A program made the position numbers and the translations under genes. Source: Prosapia bicincta (taxonomy: Eukaryota > Arthropoda > Insecta > Hemiptera > Cercopidae). From it: a DNA stretch of 64,000 nucleotides. Below are positions 1-9,985 of the stretch, piece by piece (positions within the stretch are counted from its first letter, which is position 1; every line of letters starts with the position of its first letter). The notes under the pieces were generated by a model that saw only the letters and a list, made by a program, of their open reading frames with translations, searched no databases and was not told where the DNA came from. Where the stretch lies: positions 9,781,526 to 9,845,525 of the forward strand of contig JBAIZL010000010.1 of NCBI GenBank assembly GCA_036971475.1, given 5' to 3'.

Positions 1-2191
1 TGGGGCTCAGCTATAACCTGACGAAACTACTCTTCTATATAAAGAGAAATGCGTACAGTGGTTTTGCAAACAGTTATACCTCTCTTGTTTAAACAGAATA
101 CAGAGCAGGCTAGTGAGCAAAGGAATGGGGCTCAGCTATAACCTGACGAAACTACTCTTCTATATAAAGAGAAATGCGCACAGTGGTTTTGCAAACAGTT
201 ATGCCTCTCTTGTTTAAACAGAATACAGAGCAGGCTAGTGAGCAAAGGAATGGGGCTCAGCTATAACCTGACGAAACTACTCTTCTATATAAAGAGAAAT
301 GCGCACAGTGGTTTTGCAAACAGTTATGCCTCTCTTGTTTAAACAGAATACAGAGCAGGCTAGTGAGCAAAGGAATGGGGCTCAGCTATAACCTGACGAA
401 ACTACTCTTCTATATAAAGAGAAATGCGTACAGTGGTTTTGCAAACAGTTATGCCTCTCTTGTTTAAACAGAATACAGAGCAGGCTAGTGAGCAAAGGAA
501 TGGGGCTCAGCTATAACCTGACGAAACTACTCTTCTATATAAAGAGAAATGCGTACAGTGGTTTTGCAAACAGTTATGCCTCTCTTGTTTAAACAGAATA
601 CAGAGCAGGCTAGTGAGCAAAGGAATGGGGCTCAGCTATAACCTTACGACACTACTCTTCTATATAAAGAGAAATGTGCACAGTGGTTTTGCAAACAGTT
701 ATGCCTCTCTTGTTTAAACAGAACACAGAGCAGGCTAGTGAGCAAAGGAATGGGGCTCAGCTATAACCTTACGGAACTACTCTTCTATATAGAGAGAAAT
801 GCGCACAGTGGTTTTGCAAACAGTTATACCTCTCTTGTTTAAACAGAATACAGAGCAGGCTACTGAGCAAAGGAATGGGGCTCAGCTATAACCTTACGAC
901 ACTACTCTTCTATATAAAGAGAAATGTGCACAGTGGTTTTGCAAACAGTTATGCCTCTCTTGTTTAAACAGAATACAGAGCAGGCTAGTGAGCAAAGGAA
1001 TGGGGCTCAGCTATAACCTGACGAAACTACTCTTCTATATAAAGAGAAATGTGCACAGTGGTTTTGCAAACAGTTATACCTCTCTTGTTTAAACAGAATA
1101 CAGAGCAGGCTAGTGAGCAAAGGAATGGGGCTCAGCTATAACCTGACGAAACTACTCTTCTATATAAAGAGAAATGCGCACAGTGGTTTTGCAAACAGTT
1201 ATGCCTCTCTTGTTTAAACAGAATACAGAGCAGGCTAGTGAGCAAAGGAATGGGGCTCAGCTATAACCTGACGAAACTACTCTTCTATATAAAGAGAAAT
1301 GCGCACAGTGGTTTTGCAAACAGTTATGCCTCTCTTGTTTAAACAGAATACAGAGCAGGCTAGTGAGCAAAGGAATGGGGCTCAGCTATAACCTGACGAA
1401 ACTACTCTTCTATATAAAGAGAAATGCGTACAGTGGTTTTGCAAACCGTTATGCCTCTCTTGTTTAAACAGAATACAGAGCAGGCTAGTGAGCAAAGGAA
1501 TGGGGCTCAGCTATAACCTGACGAAACTACTCTTCTATATAAAGAGAAATGCGTACAGTGGTTTTGCAAACAGTTATACCTCTCTTGTTTAAACAGAATA
1601 CAGAGCAGGCTAGTGAGCAAAGGAATGGGGCTCAGCTATAACCTGACGAAACTACTCTTCTATATAAAGAGAAATGCGCACAGTGGTTTTGCAAACAGTT
1701 ATGCCTCTCTTGTTTAAACAGAATACAGAGCAGGCTAGTGAGCAAAGGAATGGGGCTCAGCTATAACCTGACGAAACTACTCTTCTATATAAAGAGAAAT
1801 GCGCACAGTAGTTTTGCAAACAGTTATGCCTCTCTTGTTTAAACAGAATACAGAGCAGGCTAGTGAGCAAAGGAATGGGGCTCAGCTATAACCTGACGAA
1901 ACTACTCTTCTATATAAAGAGAAATGCGTACAGTGGTTTTGCAAACAGTTATGCCTCTCTTTTTTAAACAGAACACAGAGCAGGCTAGTGAGCAAAGGAA
2001 TGGGGCTCAGCTATAACCTGACGAAACTACTCTTCTATATAAAGAGAAATGCGCACAGTGGTTTTGCAAACAGTTATGCCTCTCTTGTTTAAACAGAATA
2101 CAGAGCAGGCTAGTGAGCAAAGGAATGGGGCTCAGCTATAACCTTACGAAACTACTCTTCTATATAAAGAGAAATGCGCACAGTGGTTTTG
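1..2191. repeat. 125-bp tandem array, about 17.5 copies
   Basis: A unit beginning TGGGGCTCAGCTATAACC recurs exactly every 125 bases (1, 126, 251 ... 2126). The last copy breaks off near 2191, and the array probably continues left of the window. Copies differ at a few sites (GCGTA/GCGCA/GTGCA and TTATACC/TTATGCC). Each unit carries a TATATAAAG motif flanked by CTCTT and AAGAG, which can pair. No coding frame is supported. The array lies upstream of the first visible SUCLA2 exon, so it is probably intronic. Confidence 0.97.
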
Positions 2192-2438
2192 TAGGCAATG
2201 TTTTTATTTTCTTTCTAAGAAATGGTTTTCTCTTTTATTGTTGATTTAATAACCTTACTCTTTAACACCAAATATTTCTAGTTCACTTTGTTAGGGTCGT
2301 TAGTGTTGAGAAAATCAGATGTTTATTGAATTTTACAAAGAGTAAAACATGCAATTACTTTGGGGAAAAGAGAAATTTAGTTATGCAATAATTACTTATG
2401 AAAAATTAATTATTTAAGAACCTACCTTAAAAAACAAT

Positions 2439-2510
2439 GGCAGTGTGGTCAGATGGATAAAGTACTTGGCTATGAAACTAAAGTTTCGAGGTGTAATTCG
2501 CAATAGCACT
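2439..2510 (+). repeat. tRNA-like sequence, probable decayed SINE head
   Basis: About 72 bases resemble the 5' half of an arginine-type tRNA. GGCAGTG is followed by a good box A (TGGTCAGATGG), a D-arm ending GGATAA and a weak anticodon arm. The expected box B is degenerate and the acceptor ends do not pair. This fits a tRNA-derived SINE remnant better than a working tRNA gene. The rest of 2192-2713 is AT-rich with nothing else recognisable. Confidence 0.35.
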
Positions 2511-2713
2511 AGAGAATTTATGTGTAATTTTTTACTCTCCAAAGTTGATTTTTGTGAGAATGAGTACATAGGGTCAACAAAATAATAATAAGCCATTAAA
2601 GCGTAGAGCTGGCCATATTACCTTCCTTGAATACCATATAGCCGGCAACTTTGCCCTGTCCCTTATAAACCATCATAATGGTATAAAAAGAAGTCATTAA
2701 AAAAATAATTTCT

Positions 2714-3635
2714 TTAACCCTTAGCCCTCGACTGTTGGGCGAGCCCAGCTTAGCGTATATTGCATTTTACTCCTATGTCGCGTGTAACCCGCTACGATTT
2801 TCAAATGACCTTGTCTGTGGCAAGGTCTCCTACATTCAAACTTTTACTGTTTTGTCCACAATAATATGAACTAAATTTAAGATATCTTTAAAGCTGTGAG
2901 TCACCACCAAATCAAGTCTGCCGTGACGTTGTAAGCTGCAAGTAGGTTTCTCTCAGTTTGGCATTCCTCTATGTGTAATTAGTGGTTCTAAAGTTCCTGA
3001 TCTTTTACTTGGTCCTGATTTATCAGAATGTAGTTCAGTTTCTTGTCGGAGTGATGTTAGTGATAATGTGTCAGGAGAGGTAGGTAATTGTGAAATACCT
3101 CAATTTGATGAGGAACATGTGGACAGATTCATTTGCAGGGTTCAATAAGATACCATTTACAGTAATACAAGGTCCTAGAAATGTTAGTAATATTTTAAAA
3201 AATCTCATAGACTTCTTCCAGATATCTGAAACTAACCCAACTGAAAAAGAGATCTATTTGGAAAACTTTGAGTGATGTTAACTTAGTTGAATTGAAATAT
3301 TTTCTTGGTGTAATTTTGAATACGGCTATGCATCCTAAATCTGAATTACTGGACTATTTTGTATGAAGATTGGTTAGACTATGATCCTTTTTTTAATGAT
3401 GTGTTCACAAGGGAAAGGTTTTTACAAATATATTGGAAATATATTGCAAATAAGGTAAGAAATTCATATGCAAATGTTCTTAGTAAATAACAATGGCTTA
3501 GTTCACTAAAATAATGTAAGAGAAAACAAAGTTTCCCATAAAGAATAATGCAACTTGCAGGTGAGGTATTTGTCTCAATTTAATTACAAGTGGGGAAGCA
3601 AAGCATGTTGAAATAATCTGAGTGCTAAGGGTTAA
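2714..3635 (+). mobile_element. piggyBac-like transposon relic, TTAA-flanked
   Basis: TTAA at 2714-2717 is followed by CCCTTAGCCCTC. At the other end, GAGTGCTAAGGG (to 3631) is followed by TTAA at 3632-3635. The two ends are inverted repeats (11 of the first 12 bases), and each sits next to TTAA, the target duplicated by the piggyBac superfamily. The 914-bp interior holds broken transposase sequence. It is an internally deleted, dead copy. Confidence 0.8.
3090..3470 (+). pseudogene. piggyBac transposase fragment, broken
   Basis: Translated pieces in several frames read like the N-terminal part of a piggyBac transposase (DDE_Tnp_1_7). First comes a segment with FAGFNKIPFT and NLIDFFQI (3090-3275, ending in a stop). 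It is followed by VELKYFLGVILNTAMHP, which matches the family's conserved 'E-FLG/G-I---A' stretch. A frame change then gives EDWLDYDPFFNDVFTRERF, matching the usual 'dyW...RF' block. At least one stop and one frameshift separate the blocks. The catalytic aspartates, which lie further C-terminal, are absent. The TTAA-flanked terminal repeats around it support the assignment. Confidence 0.7.
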
Positions 3636-3686
3636 TTTGAGAAATATTCTGTTGCTGCTTGTTGTAACCATCTTGAATTCACTGAT

Positions 3687-3888
3687 TAAATTATAAGTAA
3701 TCATTGCGTAACTGAGTGAAAACCTTTGAACTTACTTGCTAATGCGATTTGAAGCAATTGTTTCACCAACAAAGTCGACTTATCAAGTGTAGCGGGTCAG
3801 CTTTGTTACTGAAATTATTGTTTCGAAACACATTAACGAGTAATTCCAAAAGTTTTCATTCAGTTACGCAATAATTACTTATAATTTA
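3687..3888. mobile_element. Short MITE with about 37-bp terminal inverted repeats
   Basis: The left end (TAAATTATAAGTAATCATTG) and the right end (CAATAATTACTTATAATTTA) are near-perfect reverse complements, and similarity continues inward through the GAAAAC region. The roughly 165-base centre has no coding content. A lone copy of the same terminus (GCAATAATTACTTAT) occurs at 2388-2402. The superfamily is not clear. Confidence 0.6.
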
Positions 3889-4744
3889 TTCTATTGTATT
3901 AAAATTGATGTATATAAATTGATTTATGTGCAGATTAGTTTTATCTGCAGTCTCCAACAGTTTCGGATTACCTCTATAAGAAGCTCAATTTACTTGTCTA
4001 GGATTTTAACATTTCAAAATAAAGGTTACTAACGTTAGAAAATAAATAATTTTTAAGTTGATTTTATTTCTTAAATTTTTCATTGTTATCAGCAAAAAAG
4101 CATTGAGTAAATATTATGGACCGAAGTTCAGTTTTAGTAGATAATAGTCCTTGTTACTGTATGCTATGATAACAATTGATAATAATAAAATTATTAGGCG
4201 TTATCTTTATGGTTTTCCTAGAAACAATCACTTTTTTATTTTAAAATTTCTAAATACTATTAATTTATAATTGTAAAATTCCAAAATTATTAAGAATTTG
4301 AGTTTTCTCTTGATAGTTTCAGTTTATTAGTACAGTTTTAATAATGTTGCTTTTGGCTTAAGTCTGTAGAAGCGTGTAGTCGAATCATGGCCAGTATCTT
4401 AATACAAAAAGGCAACTGCCATTCTTTTTGGCCTGATTTTGTTGATTTCCCATGTATTAGTTATGATCTTTCACCTTAGCTCTTAGACATAGAATCTGTA
4501 TCTTAAGGTGCATCTTTGAGAGTAGTGTTCACTCTTCCTTTTAGTCTGATGAGTCGTGTGTTATTGATTCATTTTATTAAAGTTTTAATTTCTCTTATAA
4601 ATTAGTTATATGGTGAATTTAACAAGCAAAAGTTTATTCAATCAATCTGTTAATATCCAATTAATCTCTCACATAAAATGTAATACTTTAAAATTTAAGC
4701 TAAATAAAAGGTCAGTCACATTAGCAAAAGTGAATTTCTTTTTT
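3889..4744. other. AT-rich intronic stretch
   Basis: I see no open frame, RNA fold or repeat family here. It is AT-rich filler upstream of a foldback element. Confidence 0.5.
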
Positions 4745-5600
4745 TGTAGAAACAAAACGACTGGTTTATGAGTCAAGCATTGTCATTTAATACTTTAGTG
4801 GTGACATTTCGATAACATTCGTCACCATCTTCAGGCCTGAACATATGAATAGTAATTAATGTTGATACAAATTAATTAATAGCTATAAAATAATTTAAAT
4901 AATATAACACAAATGACATTCAACAAGTGACAAGGACATACAAACAATATAATAAAATACTCAATTCAAGTATTAGTCATTTCATTTAGCTAACTAAAAT
5001 ATGACATTTAATACAAATAAATATGATCCTTAGGCTACGTACACGTGAAAAGCGTTGCAACGTATGTGTACTACAGAACAAATGTCTGTGTATTTCTGCG
5101 ATGAGTTAGTTGTGGAACGCATGTTAGTTCTCAAGGTCAAAGGGTACATATACATGAGAACCTTGCATCGCACGTTACAACACTTTCATGTGTACATCAT
5201 GTTATTATTGAGTGTAGGTCTTTGCCATTTGTTGAATGTCAATTGTATTAAATTATTTTACAGCTATTAATTACAGTGAAACGTCTCGTATTCTGATTAA
5301 TGTGGCGACAGCCAGATCTGGATAACGACAAATCCGGATTAAGTTAGACTTATTGAAGATTGTAATTATATTTTAATAGTAGTATAGAAATCGGCATACA
5401 ATTTAGTTACATGCCTTTAATACTGTACTGTACATACATATGTACATTATTTATCAGTTTTTGTAAAAAAAAAGGTGTAATGGCGGTTTGCTTGATTTGT
5501 GAACACATTTCTTTGATAAAATATCCAACCAAAAGAAACTATCCCACTAAATTAATAAATGACAATACTTGACTCACGAACCAGTTGTTTTATTTCCACA
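4745..5600. mobile_element. Foldback element with nested inverted repeats
   Basis: The ends (4745-4790 and 5556-5600) are about 45-bp inverted repeats sharing GAGTCAAG and ATTGTCATTTA. A second inverted pair lies inside (about 4868-4925 versus 5222-5275), and a third lies around the centre (about 5036-5068 versus 5164-5198). A hammerhead-like motif sits just inside the left arm on the minus strand (about 4798-4846), which suggests a link to Penelope-like element ends. No transposase is visible. The following stretch to 6092 is plain AT-rich intron. Confidence 0.55.
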
Positions 5601-6092
5601 AAATTTAAACCTAGGGAGTATAATATGAAGTATTTATTTTTTACTTTTTAAATTCAAAAATATTTTTTGAACAAAAATTGTTTCAAAATATGTGTAAGAA
5701 TTTATTTATTTACTTTTATTATTCTCATTGTTTCATTATTGTTTTCTATTGAGAGGGATAAGTGAATTATATGTAGGGACAAAAATCTCTTGTGAACCTG
5801 GTAGAAAGGGATGAGTCTTTATTCATATGAACTCACTCACTTTCCAGGAAGTACTGTGTGATGGTATCATATGTTGATAAAATATTGTCATCTTATTACA
5901 TTGACACTTATTTGGATTTTGTATAATAATTTTGAAGTATCCAGATTTCAAATTACGTCTGCAAATCATCTGTATACTGTACTTTTTACTTGCATCATTT
6001 TTGTTTAAAATTTTATGTATAAATGTTTTTCATATCAAGTGTTGACATATGAATAATTAACACTTAGACATAATTTTTACATTTATGTTTAG

Positions 6093-6254
6093 GTATTTCC
6101 AAAGAGCAAGCATTGAAAGTCGCTGACACTGTCGGCTTATCAGATAAAAGAGATCAAACGGCTGAAATGTTACTTAGATTGTACGACTTGTTTGTCAAGA
6201 AGGATGCATTGTTGATTGAAGTCAATCCTTATGCTGAAGACGCTTCTGGCAATT
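6093..6254 (+). CDS. SUCLA2: Succinyl-CoA ligase (ADP-forming) beta subunit, exon A
   Basis: This is the first visible exon of the mitochondrial ATP-specific succinyl-CoA ligase beta subunit. The enzyme converts succinyl-CoA, ADP and phosphate to succinate, CoA and ATP in the citric acid cycle and works as a heterodimer with the alpha subunit. The acceptor is TTTAG at 6088-6092 and the donor is GTAAGT at 6255. The exon enters with two bases of a split Gly codon and leaves with one base. It encodes ISKEQALKVADTVGL, a helical stretch, then ALLIEVNPYAEDASGN. The Asn of IEVNP is a magnesium ligand of the ATP-grasp fold in this family. About 200 N-terminal residues, including the targeting peptide, must be encoded left of the window. 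Residues in later exons decide for the ATP form rather than the GTP form (SUCLG2). Confidence 0.95.
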
Positions 6255-6458
6255 GTAAGTATTTTCACTGAGGTCACATTGCAAGTGTTGTTATATTTAA
6301 AAAAAATTATTATTTTTTATATTTGAAATCACATCTTATGAAAGAATTAGACATGTATTTTAACAGACTTTTAAATTAAATATATTTTCCCTTCATTCGA
6401 TTCCTTCTGTTAGTTCACACTCTCCCTATATATAAATTTATATAGTTATTATATGTTA

Positions 6459-6646
6459 TTGTAAACAAATATTCCACCATTAAATGCAATTAATTTTTAC
6501 CTTATGATAAGGCACTTTTCGGTCACTTGAACATTGTCGAATCACTCGACAATAGCAGTGATTTGACAATGGTCAAGTGACCAAAGGTAGCTCATCATAA
6601 GGTAAGAATTAATTGCACTTAATGGTGGAATAATTGTTTACAATAA
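6459..6646. repeat. Inverted pair of Penelope-like element ends
   Basis: Two arms of about 88 bases (6459-6545 and 6558-6646) are reverse complements separated by about 12 bases. Shared motifs include TCCACCATTAA, ACCTTATGAT and GTCACTTGA. The same sequence family recurs at 40366-40628 and 57493-57600. Each arm carries a hammerhead-like motif. There is no coding sequence between the arms, so it looks like two inverted PLE ends without a body. Confidence 0.7.
6558..6598 (+). ncRNA. Hammerhead-ribozyme-like motif (family H4, decayed)
   Basis: GTGAT, core-like TTGACAAT, a GGTCA-AG-TGACC hairpin, AAAGG (G12 lost), GTAGCTC and ATCAT line up as stem I, core, stem II, and stem III with its cleavage position. 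Core positions C3 and G8 are changed (T and A). It is probably inactive. A degenerate minus-strand copy is at about 6505-6545. Confidence 0.4.
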
Positions 6647-7127
6647 CATATAATCACTCTATAAAGTCAGTGCAACAAAACAATAATGGAGAATGTTGAA
6701 TACTATAAATTTATATATCTTGTTCAAATCTTCAACCGTTAATAAAATACTTTTTATTCATACACTCAAGTTCAAATACAATTTTTTTAAAACTTTGTTT
6801 GATGTTAATAAAGTTTTTTTCAAATATTAATTCATTATTTAAATTGTTTCAATTAATTTTGTTTTTTTTTTCGGAGAAAACTTTTCACAAAAGGGGCAAG
6901 GTATGCAATATAGTTATTTCGTCCCATTTGGCTTAAAATAAGTGATAACATATGATTTCATAAAACAACTGATTTTATGTTTAAAGTTATGTGGTATAAA
7001 AGCTGTTTCAACGCCTAGGTTATGTTACTTTATTTATATTAATTGTAATTGTAGGCCTAAGTAGGAGTTGACTTTAAAAAAGATTGTTTATATTACTAGT
7101 TCTATGACTAAAGAAGTTTTTGCCATA

Positions 7128-9797
7128 TGTGGAACAAATATTTTTGCTGTATGTGGAACAAATATTTTTGCTGTATGTGGAACAAATATTTTTGCTGTAT
7201 GTGGAACAAATTTTTGCTGTATGTGAAACAAATATTTTTGCATTATGTGGAACAAATATTTATTCTGTATGTGGAATATATATTTTTGCTGTATGTGGAA
7301 CATATATTTTTGCTGTATGTGAAACAAATATTTTTGCTGTATGTGGAACAAATATTTTTTTCTGTATGTGGAACATATATTTTTGCTGTATGTGGAACAA
7401 ATATTTTTGCTGTATGTGAAACAAATATTTTTGCTGTATGTGGAACATATATTTTTGCTGTATGTGGAACAAATATTTTTGCTGTATGTGGAACAAATAT
7501 TTTTGCTGTATGTGGAACATATATTTTTGCTGTATGTGGAACAAATATTTTTGCTGTATGTGAAACAAATATTTTGGCTGTATGTGGAACATATATTTTT
7601 GCTGTATGTGGAACAAATATTTTTGCTGTATGTGAAACAAATATTTTTGCTGTATGTGGAACAAATATTTTTGCTGTATGTGGAACATATATTTTTGCTG
7701 TATGTGGAACAAATATTTTTGCTGTATGTGGAACAAATATTTTTGCTGTATGTGGAACATATATTTTTTCTGTATGTGGAACATATATTTTTGCTGTATG
7801 TGGAACAAATATTTTTGCTGTATGTGAAACAAATATTTTTGCTGTATGTGGAACATATATTTTTGCTGAATGTGGAACAAATATTTTTGCTGTATGTGAA
7901 ACAAATATTTTTGCTGTAAGTGGAACAAATTTTTGCTGTATGTGAAACAAATATTTTTGCATTATGTGGAACAAATATTTATTCTGTATGTGGAATATAT
8001 ATTTTTGCTGTATGTGGAACATATATTTTTGCTGTATGTGAAACAAATATTTTTGCTGTATGTGGAACAAATATTTTTTTCTGTATGTGGAACATATATT
8101 TTTGCTGTATGTGGAACAAATATTTTTGCTGTATGTGAAACAAATATTTTTGCTGTATGTGGAACATATATTTTTACTGTATGTGGAACAAATATTTTTG
8201 CTGTATGTGGAACAAATATTTTTGCTGTATGTGGAACATATATTTTTGCTGTATGTGGAACAAATATTTTTGCTGTATGTGGAACAAATATTTTTGCTGT
8301 ATGTGGAACATATATTTTTTCTGTATGTGGAACATATATTTTTGCTGTATGTGGAACAAATATTTTTGCTGTATGTGAAACAAATATTTTTGCTGTATGT
8401 GGAACATATATTTTTGCTGAATGTGGAACAAATATTTTTGCTGTATGTGAAACAAATATTTTTGCTGTATGTGGAACAAATATTTTTTCTGTATGTGGAA
8501 CATATATTTTTGCTGTATGTGGAACAAATATTTTTGCTGTATGTGAAACAAATATTTTTGCTGTATGTGGAACATATATTTTTGCTGTATGTGGAACATA
8601 TATTTTTGCTGTATGTGGAACAAATATTTTTGCTGTATGTGAAACAAATATTTTTGCTGTATGTGGAACATATATTTTTTCTGTATGTGGAACATATATT
8701 TTTGCTGTATGTGAAACAAATATTTTTGCTGTATGTGGAACCTGTATGTGGAACATATATTTTTGCTGTATGTGGAACAAATATTTTTGCTGTATGTGAA
8801 ACAAATATTTTTGCTGTATGTGGAACATATATTTTTGCTGTATGTGGAACAAATATTTTTGCTGCATGTGGAACATATATTTTTTATATATGTGGAACAT
8901 ATATTTTTGCTGTATGTGGAACAAATATTTTTGCTGTATGTGAAACAAATATTTTTGCTGTATGTGGAACATATATTTTTGCTGTATGTGGAACAAATAT
9001 TTTTGCTGTATGTGAAACAAATATTTTTGCTGTATGTGGAACAAATATTTTTGCTGTATGTGGAACATATATTTTTGCTGTATGTGGAACAAATATTTTT
9101 GCTGTATGTGGAACAAATATTTTTGCTGTATGTGGAACATATATTTTTTCTGTATGTGGAACATATATTTTTGCTGTATGTGGAACAAATATTTTTGCTG
9201 TATGTGAAACAAATATTTTTGCTGTATGTGGAACATATATTTTTGCTGAATGTGGAACAAATATTTTTGCTGTATGTGAAACAAATATTTTTGCTGTATG
9301 TGGAACAAATATTTTTGCTGTATGTGGAACAAATATTTTTTCTGTATGTGGAACATATATTTTTGCTGTATGTGGAACAAATATTTTTGCTGTATGTGAA
9401 ACAAATATTTTTGCTGTATGTGGAACATATATTTTTGCTGTATGTGGAACAAATATTTTTGCTGTATGTGAAACAAATATTTTTGCTGTATGTGGAACAT
9501 ATATTTTTTCTGTATGTGGAACAAATATTTTTGCTGTATGTGGAACATAATATTTTTTCTGTATGTGGAACAAATATTTTTGCTGTATGTGGAACAAATG
9601 TTTTTGCTGTATGTGGAACATATATTTTTTCTGTATGTGGAACAAATATTTTTGCTGTATGTGGAACAAATATTTTTGCTGTATGTGGAACAAATATTTT
9701 TTCTGTATGTGGAACAAATATTTTTGCTGTATGTGGAACAAATGTTTTTGCTGTATGTGGAACAAATATTTTTGCTGTATGTGGAACATATATTTTT
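7128..9797. repeat. 24-bp minisatellite, about 110 copies
   Basis: The unit TGTATGTGGAACAAATATTTTTGC is repeated head to tail with three main variants (GGAACAAAT, GGAACATAT, GAAACAAAT) and a few 1-3-base indels. Because 24 is a multiple of three, up to several hundred codons stay open in many frames on both strands. These are not genes. A block near 7201-7380 recurs at 7920-8099, showing larger-scale duplication. The array lies inside the intron between exon A and exon B. Confidence 0.97.
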
Positions 9798-9985
9798 AAT
9801 GTGGAAAAGTGTAATGGTTTTATTTCAGTTGGAGTATACTGTGAATCTAATATGTAGCATAAAAATTTGCGTCTATTTAAAAAAAATTAGAAACCAGGAA
9901 CTTTATTGATATTTGTAAATTTAAACAGATATCTATACATGGTGGAAGGGGAATGGAGGCAAGATTAACTTTCCTTTCTCTCTCT

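Noticed and set aside
1..2191. CRISPR-like regular repeats, here and in the other arrays
   Set aside because: Units are head to tail without unique spacers and there are no cas genes. The host is eukaryotic.
1..2191. Hammerhead-like reading of the 125-bp unit (CTGACGA, CTCTT/AAGAG stem, GAAA)
   Set aside because: Five unpaired bases separate the core from the stem, position 16.1 is not T, and stem I is poor. It does not meet the pattern of the PLE-end motifs.
2439..2510. A functional tRNA gene
   Set aside because: Only box A is good. Acceptor and T arms do not pair and box B is degenerate, so I call it a SINE-like relic.
7088..9909. Many long open frames (up to 528 codons) on both strands
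   Set aside because: They are translations of a stop-poor 24-bp tandem repeat. Several frames on both strands are open at once and none has non-repeat coding ends.
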